DNA of 64,000 bases, taken from positions 440,391 through 504,390 of the forward strand of contig NZ_BFBP01000003.1 of assembly GCF_003112695.1 (NCBI RefSeq). The letters are read 5' to 3'. Origin of the DNA: Azospira sp. I13. GTDB lineage: Bacteria > Pseudomonadota > Gammaproteobacteria > Burkholderiales > Rhodocyclaceae. Of the stretch, positions 30,730-38,816 are shown one piece after another (position 1 is the first letter of the stretch; each line of letters opens with the position of its first letter). The position numbers and the translations under genes were made by a program. The notes beneath the pieces are model-generated. The model was not told where the DNA came from. It ran no database searches and worked only from the letters and a program-made list of their open reading frames with translations.

Positions 30730-31704
30730 ATGGCAGAAACCGAGAATATCTCCAAAATGGCGGAGCTGTTGGCATCCGCCATTTTCAAGGAACTCAAGTG
30801 GCAGCAGGAAGCACCACTGAATACCAATTATTCGTGCGTGCTTACCGAGTCTCATGGGAAGAAAACCCATCCCGCCGATGTTGTCTATTGGTACAAGGAC
30901 CCGTACAAGGGGAGTCGGATTTATGTTTTAACTGACTTGAAAAGCTACGCTCGCGGATCAATTACAGCAGATACTGTAAAAGGTAGCGTCACCAACTTGG
31001 CGCTATCTGTCGAATGCGCAAAGATTAGCGATGAGTGGCGGCGGAGATTCATATCTGGCTCCGACAATACAGATCTGGTCGGGATGCTCTTCATATTCAA
31101 CCATGATCAGGGCTGGGATGCTGAGTTTCCAACCTTTTTAGGCAAGATGTTTGACGAGTATCCGAGAATACCGTCAGGGGTGAGGCTGTACATTTTTGGC
31201 CCTCAAGACATCTGGTACTTGAACAACATTATTTTCGACATGAAGGCGCTGCGGGGCGATGGAGAACTGCCTCAACTCAGCGATTGCAGCTTCCTCTACC
31301 CTGACCTGTCTCGTTCGAAAGTTGTTCAAGATGACTGGGGGTGTGCTGCAACGTTGGAGTGCCTAAAAGCCCCATGGCAGATAATTAAGTATCGGATGAA
31401 TGATGGCAGCATTCATTTGCTTATTTACTACCGAGGAGCGGGCGAAACCGTTCAGGAGTTCATCTACCTCATCGACAAGCTGGTTCACTTTCAATGGGTG
31501 GCAATGTGCGCGACGATTCGCCTGCGTGCTCCCTATGCCTCCCAGAACGCTGCCGCAACATTTGCACTAGCAGTCAAAGAGTATGCAGACCCCTTGGGGG
31601 AATCGACCAAAGACAGCGAGAAGCTTAAGAAAATACGGCTGGAGACAATCCAAAAGGTCACGCCGAATTTTTCGGAAATCGAGATCGGAATGGAGGCAAG
31701 ATGA
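30730..31704 (+). CDS. Putative PD-(D/E)XK nuclease-like protein (first gene of a three-gene operon)
   Basis: A 324-residue protein preceded by GGAGG. Near residues 49-70 it has HPADVVYWYKD, then YVLTDLKSYARGS. The pattern Asp, about 20 residues, Asp-X-Lys in a strand matches the core of PD-(D/E)XK nucleases (D-DXK). The rest, including LVGMLFIFNHDQGWDAEF and RLYIFGPQDIWYLNN, is not a family I recognise. It follows hsdR by 16 bases and ends in an ATGA overlap with the next gene. The operon layout in a defence-rich element suggests antiphage function; this is inference. Confidence 0.6.
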   Translation: MAETENISKMAELLASAIFKELKWQQEAPLNTNYSCVLTESHGKKTHPADVVYWYKDPYKGSRIYVLTDLKSYARGSITADTVKGSVTNLALSVECAKISDEWRRRFISGSDNTDLVGMLFIFNHDQGWDAEFPTFLGKMFDEYPRIPSGVRLYIFGPQDIWYLNNIIFDMKALRGDGELPQLSDCSFLYPDLSRSKVVQDDWGCAATLECLKAPWQIIKYRMNDGSIHLLIYYRGAGETVQEFIYLIDKLVHFQWVAMCATIRLRAPYASQNAAATFALAVKEYADPLGESTKDSEKLKKIRLETIQKVTPNFSEIEIGMEAR

Positions 31705-32876
31705 TCGCTACTGGCTCTACGTTCTACGCAACCTATCGTGACATCCGCGACGCTCTTCTTTCCTCCAAGCAAAGAATATCAAAAGAGTTTCTTTTTGATT
31801 TCTTGAGCTGCAGAGGGGTTTTGATTTCAGGTTCTTCGTCGCGCGAGGACCTTATCGAAACCCTTGCAAGCCTCACGCATGGGTATTCTGACTTTGAAGA
31901 AATCTACAATCAGTTGGAGGTCGTTCCGCGCCCCGAGCGGACGACCTCTAGGGCCATTGAAACGTCAGTTGACAGCACAAAGTTGCAAGCTGCCGTCGAG
32001 GCAATAAGAACAGCGCGCCGCGATCACCATGAAGCAATAAATCTAATCGTCGCTGAAGGCGGCGCAACAAAGATTAAGGTTGAGTACACCGAACTAGATC
32101 ATGGAAAGACCTTGCTGCGCCAACGACGAGCAAAAGAGGCAGAGGTTGAGGTTTACAAGGTCGGCAAGCAAATCAGACTTCGGTACCCGGCCAATGAGCG
32201 CCTTGAGAACATCGTAGACTCGTTGATCGAATCGATACAAAAAAATGAGAAAGATCCGATCAAGCAGGAAGTCGTTGATCTTAGTTCTTTTGACAAGGAA
32301 CGCAGAACGCTCTTCTTTAAATCGCTAATTACGAGCCTAAACGGGTACGAGTTCGCTGATGTGATTAAAGTTGCTGTAGACAACGAGATCGATGCGGTTG
32401 AATTCTCGGAAGAGACCGACTTCTCTGAGGACGATTCCGAAGATGAGCAAGCGGCAAGTGATGATACGGCTGATGTTGCCGAGCTTCGTGCTGAGGTGGC
32501 AGCAGGCGTAAAGAGTTTCCTTAAAAGTGCCGCTTTGGACGGCACTGGGGTACTCCACTCCAAAGAATTGCAACAGTTTTTGGAGTCTGGTTTCTTCATC
32601 TCACGCGTGATTTGGCAATCGACGCAAAATGCCAAGAATGGCTTCAAAGTCGAGATTGAGGCAATGCTGGAAAATCCCTCAAAAGGGACTGGCTTTCGCT
32701 ACTCGGTTAAAGGCTACTACCCCTGCAAAAAGGATGGTTCGCATGCTTTGACCAGAAGGCAAGCAAGCGATGTTGTTAAAAAGCCGGTGCTTGCCGCAGT
32801 GGAGGATGCGGCGATGAAAGCTTTTCGTGAGCTATCTGTAGTTCAGGCACCAGACGATGACGGAGGCTCATCATGA
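31701..32876 (+). CDS. Unknown protein, second gene of PD-(D/E)XK operon
   Basis: A 391-residue protein without a domain I recognise. The N-terminus (TFYATYRDIRDALLSSKQRI) looks helical. A middle region is basic and charged (RQRRAKEAEVEVYKVGKQIR). Residues about 233-255 are strongly acidic (EETDFSEDDSEDEQ), and the C-terminal third contains FKVEIEAMLENPSKGTGFRY. It overlaps both neighbours by four bases (ATGA at 31701 and 32873), so it is translated with them. The acidic segment could mimic DNA or bind a basic partner; this is only a guess. Confidence 0.6.
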   Translation: MIATGSTFYATYRDIRDALLSSKQRISKEFLFDFLSCRGVLISGSSSREDLIETLASLTHGYSDFEEIYNQLEVVPRPERTTSRAIETSVDSTKLQAAVEAIRTARRDHHEAINLIVAEGGATKIKVEYTELDHGKTLLRQRRAKEAEVEVYKVGKQIRLRYPANERLENIVDSLIESIQKNEKDPIKQEVVDLSSFDKERRTLFFKSLITSLNGYEFADVIKVAVDNEIDAVEFSEETDFSEDDSEDEQAASDDTADVAELRAEVAAGVKSFLKSAALDGTGVLHSKELQQFLESGFFISRVIWQSTQNAKNGFKVEIEAMLENPSKGTGFRYSVKGYYPCKKDGSHALTRRQASDVVKKPVLAAVEDAAMKAFRELSVVQAPDDDGGSS

Positions 32877-33577
32877 GGCGCATTAGATGGTTCAAACTAA
32901 CTTCAAAGAGTGAGCTAGGAAAAATCGAGCGCCAGATACGCGCACAGAAATTTTCCCTGAGCGAGCCTGTCAGTTCGGGTTTTAGAGTTGAAAGCAAAGA
33001 CTCTTCTTGGCTAAAAGGACAGTTCGTTCACAAACGCACTGTAGATCAGAAGATAACGCTACCTTCTGGGGAAGAGTTTTCTCAAGAAATCGCCACCATC
33101 GATGTTACAAAATTTGGAATCGACTATTCGTCGGATGGAGGCCTGCTTTATTTAGAGGACCCACCAAGGACAACAACGCCATTTTTCAGTGCCCTATCAC
33201 AGGCCACCATGTTTGATTGCACCATTGACCCCATTGAAGTCAATGTTGAGAAATGGATCGAGCATCTTCTATCCTGGAATGAAGGAATTTCTGTCACTTA
33301 TATGGATGTCGCGGGTATTGCCTTATCTCAAGGTGTAATAGCGAGGGTGGCAGTTGCGGGGGAGAAAGATGTGGCAGCTGTTTTTCGCGAGGCGATGCCA
33401 CTAGGTCAACGCGGAAGAATTGAAAGCGCAAAGATACGATATCCATTCCAGGATGGATCCAGTCTCGTTGTAGAACTTAGTTGTCGTGCATCCCTCAAAG
33501 CCCCTACAAGCTTTCCTGCTGAGGAAATTCAGGCACTACGAGATGCAATGCTGCTGTCGATTAAAGAGGTGAAATAG
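32873..33577 (+). CDS. Unknown protein, third gene of PD-(D/E)XK operon
   Basis: A 234-residue protein, beginning MRRIRWFKLTSKSELGKIER and ending AEEIQALRDAMLLSIKEVK. No family is recognised; predicted strands and helices alternate and there is no signal peptide or membrane helix. Its ATG overlaps the previous stop. A terminator at 33587 closes the operon, and the TnsD-like gene lies convergent just beyond. It is likely a structural or regulatory partner of the putative nuclease two genes upstream. Confidence 0.6.
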   Translation: MRRIRWFKLTSKSELGKIERQIRAQKFSLSEPVSSGFRVESKDSSWLKGQFVHKRTVDQKITLPSGEEFSQEIATIDVTKFGIDYSSDGGLLYLEDPPRTTTPFFSALSQATMFDCTIDPIEVNVEKWIEHLLSWNEGISVTYMDVAGIALSQGVIARVAVAGEKDVAAVFREAMPLGQRGRIESAKIRYPFQDGSSLVVELSCRASLKAPTSFPAEEIQALRDAMLLSIKEVK

Positions 33578-33586
33578 AAACGAACG

Positions 33587-33612
33587 AGCCAACCCCCAAA
33601 GGTTGGCTTTTT
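33587..33612. terminator. Terminator between the left cargo and the TnsD-like gene
   Basis: AGCCAACC (33587-33594) pairs with GGTTGGCT around CCCAAA and is followed by TTTTT on the plus strand. It ends the three-gene operon. On the minus strand it could also slow transcription leaving the TnsD-like gene. Confidence 0.85.
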
Positions 33613-33652
33613 CAATTTTGGTGGGCCCTCAGTCGAACTCGGTACCGACGGA

Positions 33653-35170
33653 TTATGAGTCCCGTGGCCGACTCCAAATCGCTGGCAGCACAGAGCGAAG
33701 CCACTCCAGGTCGTTGATGTACAACCACTGAAAGCCGTTGGCAGGAATGCGCCTGATCGCCTTGATAGGCAACCCGGGATTGTCGGAAAGCACTTTCAGA
33801 AATTGCTCTCTGTATCGAGCCCGAAGCTTTGCGAGGTGGTTTGTCGCCCATTCGCTTGCCAGCTCGGGATGAGTAGCGAGATAGTCTTTAATAAAACCAG
33901 GACGGATTGAAAGTTCTTCGGCGATTTTCCCTCGCTCAACGCCCTCTGTGAGCAGTTTTCGAAGCCTTGCTTCTCTCTCAGTCCCGACGATACGAGGCCG
34001 CTTCTCGCGATTTACGCCGACACTATCGAGGTATTTGATAGCCTGTCCTGTGGGAACGCCGAGTTCCTGCGCGGCCTTGTTCACGGACATTGCTTGCGTG
34101 CGAATCCAGGCTTCCAGCTTGCTTCTTGAGTCCGTGAGGGTTTTCAGCAAAGCAGTTACGCCAGCGTCAGCTTTTACAGCCAGATGATCGGCGTACGCCT
34201 TCTGAAAATCCTCCGGCCCATCGAACAGGAAATTCAGCAGCAGAAGATGCTTCAGCGGGTGGCGTTGCCCAACCACTTTTCGGAACATGCCGCCCAGAAA
34301 CCCTGAATTCGGTCCATCAGTTTCGGCCGCAATTGAGAATCCAGGTAAGGTCGCGATTTCACGGTACGCGGAGTCAAACGAATCTTTCAATTTATGGAGT
34401 CGCAGCGTTCCATCAAAAGCGATCCAGGATCGCTGTTTAGCTCTGAGCAAATAAGCCCAGCGGAGTATCTCTTCGTCGAGATGTAGTTCGTTGTCGCCAA
34501 CTAGCTGTCTAGACCACGATAGCAATTTCATGAGGGATTGGAGGGCTTCTGCCGAGGCTGCAGGCCGAATCCAACCCGAGGGGACGATGCCTTTCGGCTG
34601 GTAAAAAATTCGTCCTGAATTTCCTGCGCTGTTCGGATCAAAGCACCAAAGCAATACGTGGTGCCGCCCACAAAGCGCACATGAAGGCCATTGGTGTTCT
34701 GTATGCCAATAGGCATAGCCGAGGCGTTTGAACTCCTCCTCCATGCACTCGGGGCAGACCCTAAAGGTTTGCGAGCTAACAATGCCGCTTCGACTGAGCC
34801 CCAGTTCTGCTTTTATCGCTCCAGGGCGTTCGCCTCTCATGGCCGTGATCAGCTTCTGATATTTTTCCTCCGGAAAAAAAGGGCGGTAAAAGCCGGCCAA
34901 GGTGCGAGTCCTCGCAACCGTTTCAGCATCCCCAAGATGGGCACGGGTAGCCGTCTGCAGAAAGTCGAGTCGGCTAGGCAAGTCAGGAGTGAACGCGGCA
35001 TCTGACTGGCCAAACAACTGGCGACTAGTGGTTCCGGCATCAACGTTTCCGGATGCTTTGTGATAAACCGCGGACCAGCTGTAGAGCGTTTGGTCGTTTT
35101 GAGCTCCCGGGAGAACCCAGGAGTCACTCCCCAACAGATTGTTTTGGTGAGCTGGCATCTCGTTCATCAT
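33653..35170 (-). CDS. tnsD: TnsD/TniQ-type target-selection protein
   Basis: A 505-residue TnsD-like protein. The N-terminal part contains the TniQ zinc-binding cluster: CPEC at about residues 139-142, H156/H159, CALC at 164-167 and H170 (the HTEHQWPSCALCGRH region). The remaining 330 residues contain repeated helix-turn-helix-like blocks (NKAAQELGVPTGQAIKYLDS and ERGKIAEELSIRPGFIKDYL), as in site-recognising TnsD proteins. In Tn7 such a protein binds the attachment site and recruits TnsC. The target here could be the integrase gene in which the element sits, though this is inference. It follows the shorter tniQ gene by 12 bases; ATGs at 35170 and 35167 are alternatives. The symbol is by analogy. 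Confidence 0.85.
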   Translation of the reverse strand: MMNEMPAHQNNLLGSDSWVLPGAQNDQTLYSWSAVYHKASGNVDAGTTSRQLFGQSDAAFTPDLPSRLDFLQTATRAHLGDAETVARTRTLAGFYRPFFPEEKYQKLITAMRGERPGAIKAELGLSRSGIVSSQTFRVCPECMEEEFKRLGYAYWHTEHQWPSCALCGRHHVLLWCFDPNSAGNSGRIFYQPKGIVPSGWIRPAASAEALQSLMKLLSWSRQLVGDNELHLDEEILRWAYLLRAKQRSWIAFDGTLRLHKLKDSFDSAYREIATLPGFSIAAETDGPNSGFLGGMFRKVVGQRHPLKHLLLLNFLFDGPEDFQKAYADHLAVKADAGVTALLKTLTDSRSKLEAWIRTQAMSVNKAAQELGVPTGQAIKYLDSVGVNREKRPRIVGTEREARLRKLLTEGVERGKIAEELSIRPGFIKDYLATHPELASEWATNHLAKLRARYREQFLKVLSDNPGLPIKAIRRIPANGFQWLYINDLEWLRSVLPAIWSRPRDS

Positions 35171-35182
35171 CGCCAGCCGCTC

Positions 35183-36139
35183 TCAGACCTTGGAAAAGCC
35201 TGCATGTTTTTGATCAAACTGACCCGGCATCGAACAGTGGCTGCCGCGCCAGAACATCAGTGCGTCATCGACTTCGTCAAAAATCAGTTTCAGAGTGGTT
35301 GCTAACTGGATGGGGGAAAGCCCTGTCGGGTAACTGGCGCGGAGTGATTTAATCATTTGCATTTTGTCGATCTTGCCGACAAAGGCGTGATGTACCCACG
35401 TGTCCGGTATTTTTCGTTGTGCGGCCGCCGCCAGAAAATTACGTACTTGCAGAAGCGTGGTTCCGCCGGAGCGCTCCTCGAGTAAGGCGTGTAACCGAAC
35501 TAGGAATTGATAGTGGTTGTCTGGTGCAGCTTCCTCAAGCATGCTCACGGCCAGCACGCTATATTGCTGGCCGAATGTAGAACGATCCCCGACGGGAAGC
35601 CCGATTGAGCGAGCTGCATATGGGGAGTGGCTCGTAAAACAGAGGTATGGGGTGAAATGCAATTCCACATCGTGTTTCAAACACCGAGTAACACCGGGAG
35701 TCTGGTGGCTACGTCGCCAGTAGTTCCAGCCCCAGAATGCGCGATCCTCTTCAATACAGCTTGGACATAGCCCAGAGCGATGGCCTTTGACACGGATCGC
35801 CCGCCGGTCGGCCTGGTTGATTTCCTGTTTGCCTTGCTGCCCGCTGCCACTGAGTTGAGTCCATGGGACAAGTGTGTGGAGTCGCTCCAGCTCTGAGTTA
35901 GGTATTCCCGTGTAGTCAGAGACTAGTGAGGAGGTCTGGTAGATGCTCGCGGCTCTTTCGGCAACTACCTTCTGCTCATCCCGAATACTCTTTATGAACC
36001 GCCAGGTGTCGGTGCAGCAGTTTGCGACAGCAAAACGCTTCAGCCATCCCAAAATAAATTCATCTGGTAATAGTTTGGGAACTACCGCGTCGGCCCAACG
36101 TAGTAGCGCTGTTGCGCTTCGTTTAGGCTGACAGCTCAA
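35183..36139 (-). CDS. tniQ: TniQ-family transposition protein
   Basis: A 318-residue TniQ protein starting at TTG 36139. It has the family opening KLLPDEFILGWLKRFAVANC and a zinc cluster: CPSC (about residues 125-128), H145, C153 and H156 in RSHQTPGVTRCLKHDVELHF. TniQ proteins link target recognition to the TnsC filament. Having this one plus a longer TnsD-like protein suggests two target pathways or a two-part targeting complex. It is the third gene of a minus-strand operon with the HTH regulator and the membrane protein, and it overlaps neither. No Cas genes are present, so a CRISPR role is unlikely. Confidence 0.85.
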   Translation of the reverse strand: MSCQPKRSATALLRWADAVVPKLLPDEFILGWLKRFAVANCCTDTWRFIKSIRDEQKVVAERAASIYQTSSLVSDYTGIPNSELERLHTLVPWTQLSGSGQQGKQEINQADRRAIRVKGHRSGLCPSCIEEDRAFWGWNYWRRSHQTPGVTRCLKHDVELHFTPYLCFTSHSPYAARSIGLPVGDRSTFGQQYSVLAVSMLEEAAPDNHYQFLVRLHALLEERSGGTTLLQVRNFLAAAAQRKIPDTWVHHAFVGKIDKMQMIKSLRASYPTGLSPIQLATTLKLIFDEVDDALMFWRGSHCSMPGQFDQKHAGFSKV

Positions 36140-36177
36140 CGGGGTTAGGCTCTGCAGAGGTCATCCGGTAACAGGTA

Positions 36178-36783
36178 TCACTTCGAAGACTTATCTTTTC
36201 GGAGAGTTCTGAATCCGGGGTGCGCGTTGAGCGAGAGAACCTTTGCCTGCGCGGCCTTTTCTGGGTTTGCGCTGAGTAAATTCGCCGCGGCAAGCGGGCG
36301 GCTTGTGTAAAGCTCGAATACGTAAGCACCACAAATCAACAGGGCAAATATCACCAAAAAAGCCAAGAGCTTCATGGGCAAAGGCATTGGGGCCAGTGCT
36401 AGTAAGGCGGAAAACATGATGCCTCCTGCCAAGCAAACAGCGTATGCCAGGTAGGTGATGGCTTTTAGCCAATATCCATTACGGTATTGAAGTTTCCCAT
36501 TACGGACGGATGCATCTCTGTTCGTTACGACGAGACCTAACGCGCCTACGTCCTTCCCCTCTATCTCTGCTTCAAGAACAGCAGAGGCAATATCACGGTC
36601 TGTCGTTCTGCCAAATCGGCAGGCAAATTCGTAATGCTTCCACTCCTGGTAGGCCTCATCGATTAGATCTGCTTGCTCAGTCGCCTCGGTGATTTTTTTC
36701 GCGGCCAAGGTTCGGCGTATTTTCCACCACCACAGCCCTGCGATAACGTGGTCCAACCCATTGAATCGAGAAGCAATACTCAC
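36178..36783 (-). CDS. Small membrane protein of unknown function in the tniQ operon
   Basis: A protein of about 201 residues. The start is set at GTG 36783, which overlaps the HTH stop as GTGA; an earlier GTG at 36789 lies too close to the GGAGAGG ribosome site. The cytoplasmic N-terminal half is rich in charged residues (KKITEATEQADLIDEAYQEW). Two transmembrane helices follow (about 110-160: ITYLAYAVCLAGGIMFSALL and KLLAFLVIFALLICGAYVF). The basic tail ends RKDKSSK. No family is recognised. A membrane protein in a transposition regulatory operon is unusual. Confidence 0.6.
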   Translation of the reverse strand: MSIASRFNGLDHVIAGLWWWKIRRTLAAKKITEATEQADLIDEAYQEWKHYEFACRFGRTTDRDIASAVLEAEIEGKDVGALGLVVTNRDASVRNGKLQYRNGYWLKAITYLAYAVCLAGGIMFSALLALAPMPLPMKLLAFLVIFALLICGAYVFELYTSRPLAAANLLSANPEKAAQAKVLSLNAHPGFRTLRKDKSSK

Positions 36784-37232
36784 GCACACCTCTCCAATCG
36801 CTCAGTCCCTTGCCGCAATTCGATCAGCGCTGCCTCGTCGTTTCGCCCGGAATACACCGTGCAGAATGCCTTGAAGGCAGCAAGGCTGGCATCAGCAGAG
36901 GCCGCAGACGCCTCGGGCAAACCAATTTTGAGTGCTGCGGAAAAACTCGCCCAAAGTATTTCATTCTTGAAGTGGAGCCATTCCGCATCGTTGTACATCG
37001 ATCGGGTGCGTTGCCCGGTTAGCAGGTAATCGACATCAACCCCGTGTTGTCGCAGCTTCTCGAAGTACTTGGTATCCGGTTGTCGGTCATTGTTCTCATA
37101 AAAAATTTGAGTGGCGCGCCCAAGTCCAGCAAGTTCAGCGAATGCAGCCTGAGTCATGTCTAGCCGTTCTCGCTCGAGGCGGATTCTTTCACCGATCTCT
37201 TCGCAGTAAGTTTTTTTTCGTGAGCTTGTCAT
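36780..37232 (-). CDS. XRE-family repressor-like HTH protein
   Basis: A 150-residue protein with an N-terminal lambda-repressor-type HTH (residues about 10-70): IGERIRLERERLDMTQAAFA, then LGRATQIFYENNDRQPDTKY and the linker HGVDVDYLLTG typical of phage regulators. The C-terminal half (FSAALKIGLPEASAASADAS) is helical. It is divergent from a small Ner-like gene that starts only 50 bases away, so it likely represses the shared promoter region and the tns genes, as in transposable phages. It is the first gene of the operon carrying the membrane protein, tniQ and tnsD. Confidence 0.8.
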   Translation of the reverse strand: MTSSRKKTYCEEIGERIRLERERLDMTQAAFAELAGLGRATQIFYENNDRQPDTKYFEKLRQHGVDVDYLLTGQRTRSMYNDAEWLHFKNEILWASFSAALKIGLPEASAASADASLAAFKAFCTVYSGRNDEAALIELRQGTERLERCA

Positions 37233-37251
37233 GTTCTAAAATGTGCATTAT

Positions 37252-37278
37252 CGTGAACTCATTCTAACGGATTTCACG
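37252..37278. promoter_or_regulatory. Inverted half-sites between divergent regulators
   Basis: CGTGAA (37252-37257) and TTCACG (37273-37278) form an inverted pair with 15 bases between. A related CGTGA lies at 37219. They fill the short gap between the XRE gene (start 37232) and the Ner-like gene (start 37283), where an operator would be expected. Confidence 0.45.
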
Positions 37279-37282
37279 TGCT

Positions 37283-37501
37283 GTGTCTGAACAAGAACAA
37301 CTGCAAAAGGTGCGCGACGAATTCCTCTCAAGGGGAGTTTCAATCGCCGAGTGGGCTCGACAACGAGGCTATTCGCGTGCCTTGGTGTATCAAGTGCTAC
37401 GCGGCAACAAGAAATGTTTGCGTGGGCAGAGTCATCGCATTGCCCTGGCTCTGGGCCTTAAGCCGGGGATTCCTGGTGGAATCGAGAGCATGCCGTTTTG
37501 A
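37283..37501 (+). CDS. Small DNA-binding protein (Ner-like)
   Basis: A 72-residue protein starting at GTG 37283. It has a compact HTH: SRGVSIAEWARQRGYSRALV followed by VLRGNKKCLRGQSHRIALAL. This pattern occurs in DNA-binding proteins of transposable phages and related elements. It is divergent from the XRE repressor and lies upstream of tnsABC, matching a two-repressor control circuit. A terminator at 37561 separates it from tnsA, which therefore probably has its own promoter. Confidence 0.75.
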   Translation: MSEQEQLQKVRDEFLSRGVSIAEWARQRGYSRALVYQVLRGNKKCLRGQSHRIALALGLKPGIPGGIESMPF

Positions 37502-37560
37502 GTGCGGCGAAATGCAATAAAGGGGAGCAGAGAGGGAAAAGTACCTAAGCCAAAAACAAC

Positions 37561-37585
37561 GTGGGCCCACGAGGGGCCCACTTTT
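37561..37585 (+). terminator. Terminator after the Ner-like gene
   Basis: GTGGGCCC (37561-37568) and GGGCCCAC (37574-37581) pair perfectly around ACGAG, followed by TTTT. From here to 37831 there is no long gene; the stretch should hold the tnsABC promoter, but no convincing -35/-10 pair is seen. Confidence 0.8.
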
Positions 37586-37830
37586 CGAATCGAAGAGAGA
37601 CGGATCTCACTACGACCTAGCAATCACAGTGTCCTCCAGATCTCTTTGAGTGTCAACACGCGTGCACACGAAATGAAACATTTTCGTTTTTCTCGCATTG
37701 GAGGACCTATGCCTACCAATTTCCCTTAGTAGCGTCATAGCTGCGAGTTAAGTCTCGCGACCTTTCTGCGCCTGTTTCGGCGCATTCATCGTTTAGCGCG
37801 CCACAGGTCCGTGTGTGCAACGGGGGTGCT

Positions 37831-38814
37831 ATGACCAGAAAACTCATTACAGGCAATCGCCTGCGTACCGTATTCAAACGACAAAAATCTCCCACATGGG
37901 ACAAAAATTACCTGCCTAGCATCCTCGCGACACGGGAAGAGGCTCCGGATATTTCTCGTGCATCCATCTTGACGCCAGGGATGCTCGAAAGGCGCTTTCA
38001 CTGTCTGTCTGAGCCCGAGAAATATTTGTCAATTTTTGGGTTCTACAGCCAAAGGTTTGCTGGCGCGCAAGAGCAACGGATGATGCCGGCGCATCCGACC
38101 CCGCATCCGTTGTGCACCATGCCTACCGTTATCGACAAGCGACTGCCTGTCTTGCCCGGCACGCTGGCAATCGCCGAAAAAATTGGCGCAACGAACATTC
38201 TGAGTACGGGCAGTCTTCCTGCAGAAAATGAGGGGGAGGAGTCTCTAAAAATCATTCTTCCGTTCTTCTCGGACATCTTGTGGGCCATCAGGGAGCCAGA
38301 CGGCTCCGTGAATAAGTGCATCAACTGGAATATCAAGGACGAGCAAGACGCATTTTCCCTGCCCGCGCCGCAAAGACGTCGAGGAAAGGCGTCGGCGGAA
38401 AGCGACACAGATAGGACGATTGCTCGCCATACCTTGGAGCGCCTCTATCACGAAGAGGCTGGCATTCGTACCGTTCAACTTGGGTTGGATCAACTCGATG
38501 AAACCTTCCGAGAAAATCTCCGGCGGTTATTCGGACAGCATCGGAGGAAGATCGGTCTTGATGAACAACTACAGGGAGCATTGAAAGAGCGTTTCGCCAC
38601 TACTTTGCAGGCTGGGGTTCCCCCATTTGAAGTCATTCTCGACCTTAAGCGCCGGCATCAATTTGACATTCACGATGCACGGACATTCCTGTGGCAATTG
38701 ATTTGGCGAAGGGAACTGAGGGTGGATTTGTTTTCCACATTGCTGATTGATCGGCCCCTGAAGCCGGAAACCATCGATCCCTTGAAAAAGTACGCAGACT
38801 GGTTCAGGGGGTAA
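37831..38814 (+). CDS. tnsA: TnsA-like transposon endonuclease
   Basis: A 327-residue TnsA-type nuclease. ATG 37831 is preceded by GGGGG; the upstream ATG-less frame is not used. The catalytic triad of the family can be placed: Glu in LSEPEKYLSIFG (about residue 61-63), Asp148 in LPFFSDILWAI and Lys169 in CINWNIKDEQ, followed by the helical C-terminal domain that contacts TnsC. TnsA cuts the 5' strands of the element, allowing cut-and-paste transposition together with TnsB. tnsB starts 2 bases after its stop. Confidence 0.85.
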   Translation: MTRKLITGNRLRTVFKRQKSPTWDKNYLPSILATREEAPDISRASILTPGMLERRFHCLSEPEKYLSIFGFYSQRFAGAQEQRMMPAHPTPHPLCTMPTVIDKRLPVLPGTLAIAEKIGATNILSTGSLPAENEGEESLKIILPFFSDILWAIREPDGSVNKCINWNIKDEQDAFSLPAPQRRRGKASAESDTDRTIARHTLERLYHEEAGIRTVQLGLDQLDETFRENLRRLFGQHRRKIGLDEQLQGALKERFATTLQAGVPPFEVILDLKRRHQFDIHDARTFLWQLIWRRELRVDLFSTLLIDRPLKPETIDPLKKYADWFRG

Positions 38815-38816
38815 GC

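Noticed and set aside
37502..37729. 75-codon plus-strand frame after the Ner-like gene
   Set aside because: It runs through a perfect terminator hairpin and has no motif; a short leader peptide cannot be excluded.
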